Shown: positions 22,741 to 31,888 of the stretch, piece by piece
Layout of the letters: every line of letters begins with the position of its first letter
How positions within the stretch are numbered: the first letter of the stretch is position 1
Assembly: GCA_045655865.1 (NCBI GenBank)
Contig: JAZOQB010000008.1
Span: forward strand, 1 to 47,564
Direction: 5' to 3'
Length of the DNA: 47,564 nt
From: RGIG5579 sp045655865
GTDB taxonomy: Bacteria; Bacillota; Clostridia; Oscillospirales; SIG627
The notes under the pieces: model-generated
What the model was told of the DNA's origin: nothing
The model's database searches: none
Seen by the model: only the letters and a program-made list of their open reading frames with translations
Program-made: the position numbers and the translations under genes

Positions 22741-24768
22741 ATGAAACGAAAAAGCGCTCATAAAACTTCTATTTTTGATCGGTTGCGGCCCTTGTCGGTC
22801 ATTCTGATCTCCGCGCTGTTTTTGGTCATTTTTTCCTCAATTATATCCACTCTGTCCGACAATTGGATCTTTCTGCCCATTGGGCTGATCTTTTTGATAC
22901 TGGAAGTCGCCTTGTTTTGGATCGCCGGGACCCTCTCATCCAAGAAATCCGGGAGAGGCGAGGCAATGTACGCTCCCATCAACCAGGCTCTCCTGGGCTT
23001 TCTTTCTGATCTTGTGACTCCTGTTGTGATTCTGGACGAACAAGGGACCGTTTTGTGGTATAACAGTGCATTTCAAAATATCTCCCCCAACGCAGACTTT
23101 GCCGAGCAGCAAAATATCAACGACGTTGCCGACGAGAAGATCTCCGTGCTTCGACTTCGGGAAGAGTATCTAAGAGAACAAGGCCAACGCCCCGTAATCG
23201 GTCGGATGCAGGGAGAAGAATACCGAATCCTTCCCTACAAAATCATTTCAGACGATAAAGAGTGCCTGATCACGATTTGGGAGTCCCTTCGGGAAGTACG
23301 CTCGCTCCAAGCCGAACTGGCCGATAAAAATCCTGTGATTTCCTACATTGCCGTGGACAATTTTTCCGAAGCCTCCGGCTTTTTGCAAGGCAATTACCGC
23401 ACCATTACCGCAAAGATCTCCATTTTGCTCAAAGAATGGGCTAACAGCATGAACGCCATTCTTCGCGAGGTGGACAGTGACCGATATATCCTTATCATGG
23501 AAGAGAAGCACTTAAAGGATCTGACGGAAAAGCGCTTTGATATTTTAGATCAGGTAAGGGAGATCTCCACGGACAACGTAGAGATCCCGGTAACCATTTC
23601 CATTGGCACCGCTTGCATAGACGGAAGCATGACAAGCAAGGAAGAGGCGGCCTATCAAGCGTTGGATCTGGCCCTGCAGCGAGGCGGCGATCAGGCCGTT
23701 TTGAAGCTGCGTAACAATGCGATGGAATATTACGGCGGCCGTACCAAAACGGTTCAGAAGCGCACCAAGATCCGCAGTCGGATCATCGCTTCCGAGGTGA
23801 AGAACCTCATGTCAAAAGCCTCCAACGTTCTCATTATGGGTCACCGTTTCGCGGATCACGACTCCATCGGTTCCGGCATCGGCATGGCAAGATTTGCCAT
23901 GAATTACTGTTCCAAGGTCAACATTGTTGTCAACGTACACGATACCAATTTAAAAGGGGTATTTAAAAAGCTGGGAGGACTGGCCGATTACAAAAACATC
24001 TTTTTGGACGGTGCGGCGGCCCAAGATCTGATCACTTCCTCTACTCTTCTCATCATCACCGACGTTAACAACCCCAGACAGTTTGAAGCTCCGGAATTGT
24101 TTGAAAACACCTCGAACGTGGTCATCATCGATCACCACCGCCAAAGCGGAGAATATGCAGTAAAACCCACCATTACCTATATTGAACCCAGCGCCTCCAG
24201 CGCAAGCGAACTTGTCAGTGAAATGCTGGAACAGCAGCTTTCTCCCGGAAGTCTGCTCAAGGAAGAAGCGGAGCTTCTTTTTGCGGGAATGATCCTGGAT
24301 ACCAAACAGTTTGCCAACAACACCGGCCCTCGCACCTTCTCGGCCGCTCATTATCTGCGTTCCCAAGGTGCCAATCCCGCCGAGGCGCAAATGCTCTTCC
24401 GTTCCGGGTTGAAGGACTTTAAGCGAGAGATCAAATACGAGGTCAACGCCTTTATTTACCGCGACATCATCGCTTTTTCCTACATTGAAGAAAACGCTAC
24501 CCAGGAGGATAAGATCGCGGCCTCCAAGGCGGCAGACCGGCTTCTTTCCCTGGAAGGGGTGCTTGCCAGCTTCGTGCTTTGCCGGATCGACGATACGGTG
24601 CATATTTCCGCCCGTTCCTCCGGCACGGTCAACGTACAGCTTATTACAGAAAAACTTCACGGTGGCGGTCATTTTGATATGGCGGGCGCTCAGGTGAAGG
24701 ATTCAACCATCAAAGAGACCTTCATTCAGCTCAAAGAGGCCATCGACGAATATCTCAACGAAGCATAA
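22741..24768 (+). CDS. gdpP: Cyclic-di-AMP phosphodiesterase GdpP
   Basis: 675 residues with the full GdpP order: two N-terminal membrane segments (about residues 14-36 and 41-61), a degenerate PAS domain (about 80-170), a degenerate GGDEF domain (about 175-310), then DHH (about 345-500) and DHHA1 domains. The metal-binding motifs are intact: GHRFADHDSIGSG (about residue 367), the DHH triad in VVIIDHHRQS (about 464), and GGGHFDMAGAQ (about 641). It hydrolyses c-di-AMP to pApA, thereby tuning potassium and osmolyte uptake and wall homeostasis (known for the family). In Bacillota gdpP, rplI and dnaB are classically adjacent, as here. The gap to rplI is 21 nt. The ATG has AAGGAGAGG. Confidence 0.96.
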   Translation: MKRKSAHKTSIFDRLRPLSVILISALFLVIFSSIISTLSDNWIFLPIGLIFLILEVALFWIAGTLSSKKSGRGEAMYAPINQALLGFLSDLVTPVVILDEQGTVLWYNSAFQNISPNADFAEQQNINDVADEKISVLRLREEYLREQGQRPVIGRMQGEEYRILPYKIISDDKECLITIWESLREVRSLQAELADKNPVISYIAVDNFSEASGFLQGNYRTITAKISILLKEWANSMNAILREVDSDRYILIMEEKHLKDLTEKRFDILDQVREISTDNVEIPVTISIGTACIDGSMTSKEEAAYQALDLALQRGGDQAVLKLRNNAMEYYGGRTKTVQKRTKIRSRIIASEVKNLMSKASNVLIMGHRFADHDSIGSGIGMARFAMNYCSKVNIVVNVHDTNLKGVFKKLGGLADYKNIFLDGAAAQDLITSSTLLIITDVNNPRQFEAPELFENTSNVVIIDHHRQSGEYAVKPTITYIEPSASSASELVSEMLEQQLSPGSLLKEEAELLFAGMILDTKQFANNTGPRTFSAAHYLRSQGANPAEAQMLFRSGLKDFKREIKYEVNAFIYRDIIAFSYIEENATQEDKIAASKAADRLLSLEGVLASFVLCRIDDTVHISARSSGTVNVQLITEKLHGGGHFDMAGAQVKDSTIKETFIQLKEAIDEYLNEA

Positions 24769-24789
24769 ATCCAAAACAAGGAGATTACT

Positions 24790-25230
24790 ATGAAAGTTGT
24801 ATTAAAACAAGATGTAAAGGGAAAAGGAAAAAGAGGAGAGATCATCAGCGTTTCTGACGGATATGCCCGCAACTTCCTATTTCCTAAAAATCTGGCCGCC
24901 CCGGCAGATGCCAAAGCGGAAAACGAACTGAAAAACCAGATATCCTCCCGTGAGTATCGGGAAAAGGTAGAGCTGGAGGAGGCAAAGGCGATGAAAGCGA
25001 TCTTGGAAAAGGTCTGTGTTCATGCCAAAGCCAGTGCCGGAGGGGACGGAAAAATTTACGGCAGTATCACCAACGCCCGTATTTCCGAGCTTTTGGCGGA
25101 ACAGCACAACATCAAAATCGACAAAAGAAAAATTCAGATCGATCCCATTAAGAACTTTGGCTCCTTTCACGCTCAGGTCAAGCTCTCTTCCGGCATCTCG
25201 GCAGAATTGAGCATCGTAGTGGAAGAATAA
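24790..25230 (+). CDS. rplI: 50S ribosomal protein L9
   Basis: 146 residues, the standard length. The N-terminal rRNA-binding domain starts MKVVLKQDVKGKGKRGE and carries the GYARNFLFPKNLA signature. A long connecting helix (about residues 40-75) and the C-terminal domain (contains GKIYGSITNARISELL) follow. It binds 23S rRNA near the L1 stalk and helps keep the reading frame. AAGGAG precedes the ATG. It is the middle gene of gdpP-rplI-dnaB, cotranscribed by spacing. Confidence 0.97.
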   Translation: MKVVLKQDVKGKGKRGEIISVSDGYARNFLFPKNLAAPADAKAENELKNQISSREYREKVELEEAKAMKAILEKVCVHAKASAGGDGKIYGSITNARISELLAEQHNIKIDKRKIQIDPIKNFGSFHAQVKLSSGISAELSIVVEE

Positions 25231-25281
25231 GAAGCCAAAGCCCTCCAATTTTTAAATCAAAACAAGGGAAAAGGAAACAAC

Positions 25282-26655
25282 ATGGACACCAACACCCAAA
25301 ATTCCATCAGCGCCATTTTGGGCAGACAACTTCCTCACTCCATCGAGAACGAGCAGGCTCTTTTGGGCGCTCTGATCCTGGATAGTGAGCGGATCGGTGA
25401 CGTAAGTGCCGTAATCACAACGGAAGATTTTTATATTGACAAGCACGCCCAGATCTATTCCGCTTTGCTTCAGCTTTCCAGAGAAAATCGCGGGGTAGAC
25501 GTAGTCACGCTTTTGACGATCTTGGTGAAAAACGGAGTCTATACCGAAGAGTCCGGTTCCGCATACATTCGTCAATTGGCAGAAAACGTCCCTTCCCTTT
25601 CCAACGTGATGGATTATGCCGCCATCGTTCATGAAAAGGCAGTACTGCGCAGTTTGATCCGAGCCTCGGAAGAGATCATGCAGGACGCTTATGAGCAAAA
25701 AGATGATGCCAACGCCGTTCTGAATGAAGCGGAACGCAAAGTCTTTGCTTTAACAAAAGGAATCGTTCGCGAGGATTTTACTCGGATCGATGAAATCATT
25801 CAGCGGTTTTACGTGGAACTGCAGGCCCTTGCCGCCGGAGAAGAAAACAGCTCCACCGTTCAAACCTATTACAGCGATATTGACCGAGTGCTGGTTGGAA
25901 TGAATCCGGGAAACCTGATCGTCATCGGCGGTCGCCCGGGTATGGGTAAAACCAGTTTCGCAATGAATATTGCCACAGAAGTGGCAAAGCGAAGAAGAGA
26001 CAAGTCGGTGGCCATTTTTTCTCTGGAAATGTCCAAAACCGAATTGGCCTCCCGTTTGCTTTCATCGGAAGGCAGAATCAGTAGCAAGAAGTTAAGGGAC
26101 GGGCAGCTGGATGAAGAGGACTATGCCAATCTTGCCAGAGCAGCCACGCTTCTGGCAGAAACAAATCTCTACATCGACGACTCTCCCGACGTAACTCCTA
26201 TGCGCATGCTCTCCAAGCTCCGGAGATTGAAAAACCTAGGTCTTGTGGTGATCGACCATCTGCAATTGATGCACTCCGACGACCGAAAGAAAGAAAACCG
26301 AGTGCAGGAAGTAAACGAGATCACCAGAAGTATCAAAAACATGGCAAAGGACCTTGGCTGTCCCATCATCCTTTGTTCCCAGATCGGCCGTGCAGATGCC
26401 ACACGCAAGGACAAGCGTCCTCTGCTCAGCGAATTGAAAGAATCCGGTTCTATTGAGCAGGATGCAGACGTGGTCATGCTGCTGCACCGCGATTTTTATT
26501 ACGACAATCAAAACACAGAAATTCAAAACTATGCAGAATGTAACATTGCAAAAAACCGCCACGGCGAATCCAGAATGGTAAAATTAGGCTTTGACGGACA
26601 GTTTACCCGTTTTTATCCCCTGGAAGATCGCTATGACGAGCCGCCCGCCTCATGA
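25282..26655 (+). CDS. dnaB: Replicative DNA helicase DnaB
   Basis: A 457-residue hexameric 5'-3' helicase of the replisome (called DnaC in Bacillus). The N-terminal collar domain (about residues 15-120, PHSIENEQALLGALILD) and linker precede the RecA-like domain, with Walker A GGRPGMGKT (216-224), Walker B in LVVIDHLQLM, and the arginine-finger region RHGESRMVKLGFDGQFTRF near the C terminus. No intein is present. The stop TGA overlaps the tilS ATG (ATGA), giving translational coupling. The conserved gdpP-rplI-dnaB order supports orthology rather than a phage helicase. Confidence 0.97.
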   Translation: MDTNTQNSISAILGRQLPHSIENEQALLGALILDSERIGDVSAVITTEDFYIDKHAQIYSALLQLSRENRGVDVVTLLTILVKNGVYTEESGSAYIRQLAENVPSLSNVMDYAAIVHEKAVLRSLIRASEEIMQDAYEQKDDANAVLNEAERKVFALTKGIVREDFTRIDEIIQRFYVELQALAAGEENSSTVQTYYSDIDRVLVGMNPGNLIVIGGRPGMGKTSFAMNIATEVAKRRRDKSVAIFSLEMSKTELASRLLSSEGRISSKKLRDGQLDEEDYANLARAATLLAETNLYIDDSPDVTPMRMLSKLRRLKNLGLVVIDHLQLMHSDDRKKENRVQEVNEITRSIKNMAKDLGCPIILCSQIGRADATRKDKRPLLSELKESGSIEQDADVVMLLHRDFYYDNQNTEIQNYAECNIAKNRHGESRMVKLGFDGQFTRFYPLEDRYDEPPAS

Positions 26656-28073
26656 GAGAGGATCTTTCACAGCGCTTTTTCCAATTTCAGAGGGAAAACG
26701 CACTCATGGCAAAGTCAGAACGGGTTCTGGTGGCTTTTTCCGGTGGCAAGGACTCCGTATGTCTTCTCGCTCTTCTTCTGGAACACCAAGAGGCCCTTGG
26801 CGTAAGTTTGGGTGCCTGCCATATTCACCATGGGATCCGTGGCGAAGAGGCCGACCGAGACCTGGAATTTTGCCGGCAGTTTTGCAAGGAGCGCGGCGTT
26901 CCTTTTTTTGAGGAGCATGCTGATATTCCCGCCTACTGCCGTGACAGAAAAATCGGGATCGAAGAAGGCGCACGAGAAGAACGGTATCGACTTCTCTTTC
27001 AAGTTGCCAAACGGGAAGGTTATCAAAAGATCGCTGTGGCTCACACCGCTTCCGATCAGGCGGAAACCGTTTTGTTCCGTTTGACTCGAGGGGCCGGGCT
27101 TGCAGGTGCAGCAGGAATGAGGGCAGATCGGGGAGATGGCGTCATTCGTCCTCTTTTCCCCTTTTCTTCTCATGAAATCCTGCGTTTTTTAGAAAGAAAA
27201 CAGCTACCGTTCACAGAAGATTCAAGCAATTTCGATATTCTATATTCCAGAAACCGGATAAGAAACCGGGTCCTCCCGGAATTGGAAGAGATCAATCCCG
27301 GAGCAGCCGAAGCTTTGGTGCGTTTTAGCATCATCAATTCCTGGCAAAACGCTCTTTGCCATTGGCTTTGTGACCGAATGGAAGAAAAACACGGCCTGAG
27401 ATTTTCCGATGGGCGCGCACCGATTTCCCTTCTCTCTTCTCTGGCCAAAGATCAAGCCGGCTACCCTCTTCTCTATTGTGCCGTCTCCCGCATCGCGGAA
27501 AAAGGAAAAATTTCCATCGACTTTGAACGTTTTTTTGCGCTTCTTTCGTTATTAAAAAAGCCCGGAGAAGGAAAAATAATTGAAATTGCAAACGGTTTTG
27601 TTTTTCGTGTCCGAGAGGGCTTTCTCTGTTTGGAAACGAATGAACAGATGCCGGAATGCATAGAGTATTTCGTGAAATTAAAAACAGGAGAGAACTCCCT
27701 TTTCTCCCAAACTTTAACCCTTTCCGCAAAATCCCGAGGAAAAGTGGAAAATGTTAACAAAAAGCTCTTGATTATTCACTTGGCTTCCGATAAAATAAAA
27801 GGTGAGTTGTTTGCCAGAAATATTCACAGCGGTGACAAAGTGAAAATGTACGGCATGACCAAAAGTGTCAAAAAACTGCTGCAAGAAGCCGGCATTCCAA
27901 GCCACATGCGGTGTCATCTTCCTCTGGTTTGCGATGAAGAAGGCATCCTCTGGATCCCCTTTTGCGGGCTGTGTGACCGGGTAAGAGAAAGTGACTCCAA
28001 TGAGTTTGTTACCTTGTCCCTCTCCGGACTGATACCAAAAGAGATCCAGTCCTTTATTCAAAGATCCAACTAG
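26652..28073 (+). CDS. tilS: tRNA(Ile)-lysidine synthetase TilS
   Basis: Converts C34 of the CAU-anticodon tRNA-Ile to lysidine, using ATP and lysine, so that it reads AUA codons. 473 residues: the PP-loop SGGKDS near the N terminus (VLVAFSGGKDSVCLL), the HIHHGIRGEEADRD motif, substrate-recognition residues in VAHTASDQAETVLFRL, and RNRIRNRVLPEL. TilS central and C-terminal domains follow (KMYGMTKSVKKLLQEAGIP is the typical C-terminal segment). It starts on the 4-nt overlap with dnaB. ftsH follows after 47 nt. The hpt gene that often sits between tilS and ftsH in Bacillota is absent. Confidence 0.96.
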   Translation: MREDLSQRFFQFQRENALMAKSERVLVAFSGGKDSVCLLALLLEHQEALGVSLGACHIHHGIRGEEADRDLEFCRQFCKERGVPFFEEHADIPAYCRDRKIGIEEGAREERYRLLFQVAKREGYQKIAVAHTASDQAETVLFRLTRGAGLAGAAGMRADRGDGVIRPLFPFSSHEILRFLERKQLPFTEDSSNFDILYSRNRIRNRVLPELEEINPGAAEALVRFSIINSWQNALCHWLCDRMEEKHGLRFSDGRAPISLLSSLAKDQAGYPLLYCAVSRIAEKGKISIDFERFFALLSLLKKPGEGKIIEIANGFVFRVREGFLCLETNEQMPECIEYFVKLKTGENSLFSQTLTLSAKSRGKVENVNKKLLIIHLASDKIKGELFARNIHSGDKVKMYGMTKSVKKLLQEAGIPSHMRCHLPLVCDEEGILWIPFCGLCDRVRESDSNEFVTLSLSGLIPKEIQSFIQRSN

Positions 28074-28120
28074 AAACAATAATAGTATCTTAACCTCTTC
28101 AAGGAGATTGATTATTCGAA

Positions 28121-30136
28121 ATGAAAAAAAATAGTTTCAAAATTATCGTCTTTTACTCTGTTTTAATCCTCCTGGTAATCTTGCTGTCCACTTCTCTGTT
28201 TAATCTTTCCAACAACGAGGACTACCCTTACAGCAAGATCCTTTCTTTTTTTGAAAAGGACCAGGTGAAGATGTTTTCCGTTTCCGCCGAAGGAAAACTT
28301 ACTCTGATTACTACAGAAAACAAAAAAGTCGTCCTTGAACTGCAAAACATTAATTACTTCCGCGAAGACGTAGAAGAATTTGTTCAAAACAACAAAAAGA
28401 TGGAAAACGGAAGCGGCGGCAATCTGGAAGAATACCATTACGAGCCCATCGTTTCCACCCCCTGGTGGTTGAGCTTTCTTCCCTACCTGATTATTATTGC
28501 AGTGCTGATCGGTCTTTGGTTCTATGCTATGAATCAAGCCACCGGAGGAAAAGGAAGCCGAATCAATTCCTTTGGAAAGGCACGGGCAAAACTGGGCAGT
28601 GAAGAAAAGCAAAAAGTCTTCTTCTCTGATGTGGCCGGCGCTGACGAAGAAAAGGAAGAGCTTGCCGAGGTGGTAGACTTTTTGAAAAATCCGGGACATT
28701 TTCAGGGTCTGGGAGCAAAGATCCCCCGCGGTGTGCTTTTGGTAGGACCTCCCGGCACCGGAAAAACCCTTTTGGCAAAAGCGGTAGCGGGAGAAGCCGG
28801 CGTTCCTTTCTTCTCCATTTCCGGCTCTGATTTTGTAGAAATGTACGTGGGCGTGGGTGCCTCCCGTGTTCGCGATCTGTTTGAAAATGCAAGGAAGAAT
28901 GCCCCCAGCATCATTTTCATCGATGAGATCGATGCCGTGGGCCGTCACAGAGGCGCCGGTCTGGGTGGCGGACACGATGAACGCGAGCAGACCTTGAACC
29001 AGCTTTTGGTTGCAATGGACGGTTTTGGTTCCAACGAGGGCGTCATTGTCATGGCGGCCACCAACCGACCCGACATTCTGGATCCCGCTCTCCTTCGACC
29101 GGGACGTTTTGACCGGCAGATAACAGTAAATTACCCCGATATCAAGGGACGGGAAGCGATTCTGAAGGTTCATGCAAAAAACAAGCCCTTTGAGGAAGAC
29201 GTCAATCTGAACACCTTGGCAAGATCGACTCCCGGCTTTACCGGTGCGGATCTGGCCAACCTTTTAAACGAAGCGGCTCTCCTTGCTGCCAGAAAGGGCA
29301 AAAAGCTAATTGGCAACACGGAACTGGAAGAAGCCACCATCAAAGTGATCGTAGGACCTCAAAAGAAGAGCAAGGTGGTTTCCGAAAAGGATAAAAAACT
29401 TACCGCATACCATGAAGCGGGGCACGCCATTGTCACTCACTTTCTCCCCACCCAGGATAAAGTTCACCAGATCTCCATCATTCCTTCCGGTCGGGCCGGC
29501 GGATATACCCTCTCCCTTCCCAGCGAGGACAAGAGCTACCGCTCGAAAATGGAAATGGAAGAAGAGATCATCTCCCTTCTGGGCGGCAGAGTTGCAGAAA
29601 AACTGATCCTGGAGGACGTTTCCACCGGCGCTTCCAATGACATTCAAAGAGCCACGGAAATTGCCCGGGATATGATAACCAAATACGGTATGAGTGATCG
29701 ATTGGGACCGGTAGTATACGGAAGCGGTCACGGGGAAGTGTTCTTGGGACGTGATTTCAGTAATACCCCCAACTATTCCGAAAAGGTTGCCGCGCTGATC
29801 GATGAAGAGACCCTTGCCCTTGTGAACCGAGCCTTTGATCGAGCGGTTGCTATTTTGGAAGAGCACATGGAAAAGCTCCACTTCATCGCAAAATTCCTCA
29901 TGGAATACGAGGTAATGGACGAAGAGCAGTTCACCGCTGCAATGGCTCAGGATGCTACTATGGAAAGCGTAGCTGCCATTCGGGATAACAAGATCCAAAA
30001 GAGCATCGATGAAAATGCCAGAAAGCGCGAGAGCGATGCAAAAAAAGAAGCAAATGACCTTGCGGAAAAATTAGCAAACGAAGCTGCTAATGCCGCTATG
30101 AAGGAAGAAAAACAGCAAAATCAGGGCCAAAAATAA
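28121..30136 (+). CDS. ftsH: ATP-dependent zinc metalloprotease FtsH
   Basis: 671 residues. A membrane AAA+ protease that degrades misfolded membrane proteins and regulators. Two membrane segments (about residues 7-26 and 115-137) flank a small extracytoplasmic domain. AAA domain: Walker A GPPGTGKT (about 208-215), Walker B IIFIDEIDAVGRHRG, the pore motif in ISGSDFVEMYVGVGAS, and the second region of homology ATNRPDILDPALLRPGRFDRQ. Zinc site HEAGH (431-435). An Ala/Lys/Glu-rich tail (about 620-671) is typical of Clostridia. The best ribosome site, AAGGAG, sits about 14 nt before the ATG, which is longer than usual. Confidence 0.97.
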   Translation: MKKNSFKIIVFYSVLILLVILLSTSLFNLSNNEDYPYSKILSFFEKDQVKMFSVSAEGKLTLITTENKKVVLELQNINYFREDVEEFVQNNKKMENGSGGNLEEYHYEPIVSTPWWLSFLPYLIIIAVLIGLWFYAMNQATGGKGSRINSFGKARAKLGSEEKQKVFFSDVAGADEEKEELAEVVDFLKNPGHFQGLGAKIPRGVLLVGPPGTGKTLLAKAVAGEAGVPFFSISGSDFVEMYVGVGASRVRDLFENARKNAPSIIFIDEIDAVGRHRGAGLGGGHDEREQTLNQLLVAMDGFGSNEGVIVMAATNRPDILDPALLRPGRFDRQITVNYPDIKGREAILKVHAKNKPFEEDVNLNTLARSTPGFTGADLANLLNEAALLAARKGKKLIGNTELEEATIKVIVGPQKKSKVVSEKDKKLTAYHEAGHAIVTHFLPTQDKVHQISIIPSGRAGGYTLSLPSEDKSYRSKMEMEEEIISLLGGRVAEKLILEDVSTGASNDIQRATEIARDMITKYGMSDRLGPVVYGSGHGEVFLGRDFSNTPNYSEKVAALIDEETLALVNRAFDRAVAILEEHMEKLHFIAKFLMEYEVMDEEQFTAAMAQDATMESVAAIRDNKIQKSIDENARKRESDAKKEANDLAEKLANEAANAAMKEEKQQNQGQK

Positions 30137-30152
30137 CAAATCTTAGAAAAGA

Positions 30153-30174
30153 AAAACCTCCTTTTGGAGGCTTT
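30153..30174 (+). terminator. Small hairpin between ftsH and gpsA
   Basis: CCTCC-TTTT-GGAGG flanked by AAA and CTTT. The short 5-bp stem and weak T-run make it at most a partial terminator or a stability element before gpsA. Confidence 0.4.
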
Positions 30175-30186
30175 CCAGGTGAAACG

Positions 30187-31149
30187 ATGAAAATTACTGT
30201 TATAGGTTGCGGTCGTTGGGGCTCCTGCATCGGATGGTACCTTGATCAAATCGGGCACCAGGTCTCTTTTTACGGGCCGGCAGATACGCCGCACATGCAA
30301 GCATACCTTACCACCCGTACCAACGGAATGGTCACCCTTCGAGAGTCCATTGGTCTGATCACCGATCTCTCGGAAGCTTTGAAAGCGGAAACCATTGTTA
30401 TCTCCGTCCCCTCTCAGGCCTTCCGAGGACTTTTGAAAGAAATTTTAGAAGAAAAAATCGATTTAACACAAAAGACCTTTGTGCTTTGCATGAAAGGCAT
30501 TGAAATTGAGACGGGCAAACGGCTGTCCCAGGTCTTTGAAGAGATCTTAGGAGATGAAATTCCTTTGGCCGTTTGGCTCGGTCCTGGCCATGTTCAGGAG
30601 TACTTAAAAGGAGTCCCGAACTGCATGGTCATCGACAGCAAGTCGGATGCTTTGAAACAAAAACTGGTGGATGAATTCAAAGGTCCTTTGATTCGTTTTT
30701 ATTACGGTACCGATCTGATCGGAAACGAGATCGGTGCGGCGGCAAAAAACGTAATTGGCATCGCCGCTGGTGTTCTGGACGGAATTGGAAGAAGCTCTTT
30801 GAAAGGCGCTCTCATGTCCAGAGGAACCAGAGAAGTAGCAAGGCTGATCGAAGCCTGCGGAGGAAATCCCATCTCAGCCTACGGTCTTTGCCATTTAGGT
30901 GATTACGAGGCAACAGTCTTTTCACAGTTCAGCCATAACCGCGCTTTTGGTGAAATGTTTGCCCGCGGCGAAAAGTTTCCCAATCTGGCGGAGGGATATT
31001 ACACTGCAAAAGCCATTCACCGTCTGGCTCAGGAAATGAACGTAGACCTTCCTATTTGCGATGCGGTCTACTCCATGCTCTATGAAAACGCCAACATCCA
31101 GGAAAAACTGGAAGGTCTCTTTATCCGTCCTTTGAAGAAGGAATTTTGA
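30187..31149 (+). CDS. gpsA: NAD(P)-dependent glycerol-3-phosphate dehydrogenase
   Basis: 320 residues. Reduces dihydroxyacetone phosphate to sn-glycerol-3-phosphate for phospholipid synthesis. The N-terminal Rossmann domain starts MKITVIGCGRWGSCIGWYL, with the GxGxxG-like motif in the first 15 residues. The catalytic domain has the active-site Lys region IGNEIGAAAKNVIGIAAG and the GLCHLGDYEATVFSQFSHNR segment, which corresponds to the G-L-x-D-L-x-x-T signature of GpsA, though with DY in place of DL. The protein is somewhat divergent in this second block. AGGTGA precedes the ATG. It lies 50 nt after ftsH and is followed by a terminator. Confidence 0.9.
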   Translation: MKITVIGCGRWGSCIGWYLDQIGHQVSFYGPADTPHMQAYLTTRTNGMVTLRESIGLITDLSEALKAETIVISVPSQAFRGLLKEILEEKIDLTQKTFVLCMKGIEIETGKRLSQVFEEILGDEIPLAVWLGPGHVQEYLKGVPNCMVIDSKSDALKQKLVDEFKGPLIRFYYGTDLIGNEIGAAAKNVIGIAAGVLDGIGRSSLKGALMSRGTREVARLIEACGGNPISAYGLCHLGDYEATVFSQFSHNRAFGEMFARGEKFPNLAEGYYTAKAIHRLAQEMNVDLPICDAVYSMLYENANIQEKLEGLFIRPLKKEF

Positions 31150-31159
31150 GTCCGAAAAC

Positions 31160-31196
31160 AAGAATCCCCGATCCAACATTGGGGGTTCTTTTTTTT
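31160..31196 (+). terminator. Terminator after gpsA
   Basis: AGAATCCCC pairs with GGGGGTTCT (one G-U) over an 11-nt loop and is followed by a run of eight or more T residues. Confidence 0.9.
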
Positions 31197-31237
31197 GTTA
31201 AATTTCTCGCTGACAAAATATGATTTTTGAAACATTA

Positions 31238-31262
31238 TTTTCCTTTTTTTTCGAGGAAAATC
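31238..31262 (+). promoter_or_regulatory. Inverted repeat just upstream of the hydrogenase -35 box
   Basis: ATTTTCC (31238-31244) and GGAAAAT (31256-31262) form a perfect 7-bp inverted repeat ending 3 nt before the -35 box. The position fits a regulator site. It does not match the Rex consensus I recall. Confidence 0.4.
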
Positions 31263-31265
31263 ACC

Positions 31266-31294
31266 TTGACTTTTTTTCGCATTACATATATAAT
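31266..31294 (+). promoter_or_regulatory. Sigma-A promoter of the hydCBA operon
   Basis: TTGACT (31266-31271), a 17-nt spacer and a perfect TATAAT (31289-31294). The predicted start is near 31301, which leaves a leader of about 95 nt before hydC. Confidence 0.88.
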
Positions 31295-31306
31295 TTATAA
31301 GGTAAG

Positions 31307-31373
31307 GCTATATTTAATTAGATATAGCTAATGGGTACATACTATCAATTTCCCGCATCGTCCAATCGGTGCG
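31307..31373 (+). promoter_or_regulatory. Structured 5' leader of the hydrogenase operon
   Basis: The leader begins with GCTATAT (31307-31313) and ATATAGC (31322-31328), a perfect inverted repeat at the predicted transcription start. It overlaps an alternative ATTAG/CTAAT pairing (31317-31321 and 31328-31332). A second hairpin, CGCATCG (31354-31360) with CGGTGCG (31367-31373), all seven positions paired counting one G-U, sits 12 nt before the AGGAGG of hydC. This suggests an operator over the start site plus a leader hairpin. No known riboswitch was recognised. Confidence 0.5.
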
Positions 31374-31396
31374 AAAAAAACACAAGGAGGGCTATC

Positions 31397-31888
31397 ATGG
31401 CTCATTTAAGCGATGCGGCTGTAGCAAAGATCACCGAGATCTGTGACCGCTATGCCGACGAAAGAACACCCTTGATGATGATCCTGAGTGACATCCAGAA
31501 GGAATACGGCTATATTCCGCTGGAAGTTCAGGAACTGGTCTCCGCAAAAACCGGAGTCAGCGTTGCCGAGATCTACGGCGTAGTAACCTTCTACTCCTTC
31601 TTCTCTCTCAAGCCCAAGGGAAAATATATCATTGGCGTATGCCTTGGAACCGCCTGCTACGTAAAAGGCGCTCAGCAGGTTATTGACAAGTTCTCCGAGA
31701 TCCTGAAGATCGCTCCCGGTGAGACCACCGAAGACGGTCTGTTTACCATTGATGCACTTCGTTGCATCGGTGCTTGCGGTATCGCTCCCGCAGTTTCCAT
31801 TAACGGTAAGGTTTACCCCAAGGTAGAAGTAAAAGCAATCCCCGGTATCATCGAGGAATTGCGCGCTGAGGGAGGTGCAATCGCATGA
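31397..31888 (+). CDS. hydC: NADH-linked [FeFe] hydrogenase, HydC (NuoE-like) subunit
   Basis: 163 residues from ATG 31397 (AAGGAGG upstream). A thioredoxin-like [2Fe-2S] protein homologous to complex I NuoE. The N-terminal helical part (KEYGYIPLEVQELVSAKTGV) precedes the ferredoxin fold. The four cluster ligands are C-x4-C in GVCLGTACYV and C-x3-C in LRCIGACGIAP. It passes electrons between the HydB flavin site and HydA in the trimeric, commonly electron-bifurcating hydrogenase that oxidises NADH together with reduced ferredoxin to form H2 (known for Thermotoga and Clostridia enzymes). Its last 4 nt overlap hydB (ATGA), indicating coupled translation. Bifurcation here is inferred from subunit composition. 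Confidence 0.95.
   Translation: MAHLSDAAVAKITEICDRYADERTPLMMILSDIQKEYGYIPLEVQELVSAKTGVSVAEIYGVVTFYSFFSLKPKGKYIIGVCLGTACYVKGAQQVIDKFSEILKIAPGETTEDGLFTIDALRCIGACGIAPAVSINGKVYPKVEVKAIPGIIEELRAEGGAIA

Noticed and set aside
31238..31332. Rex operator controlling the hydrogenase operon.
   Set aside because: The palindromes seen do not match TTGTTAAN4TTAACAA even loosely, although Rex control would make biological sense.
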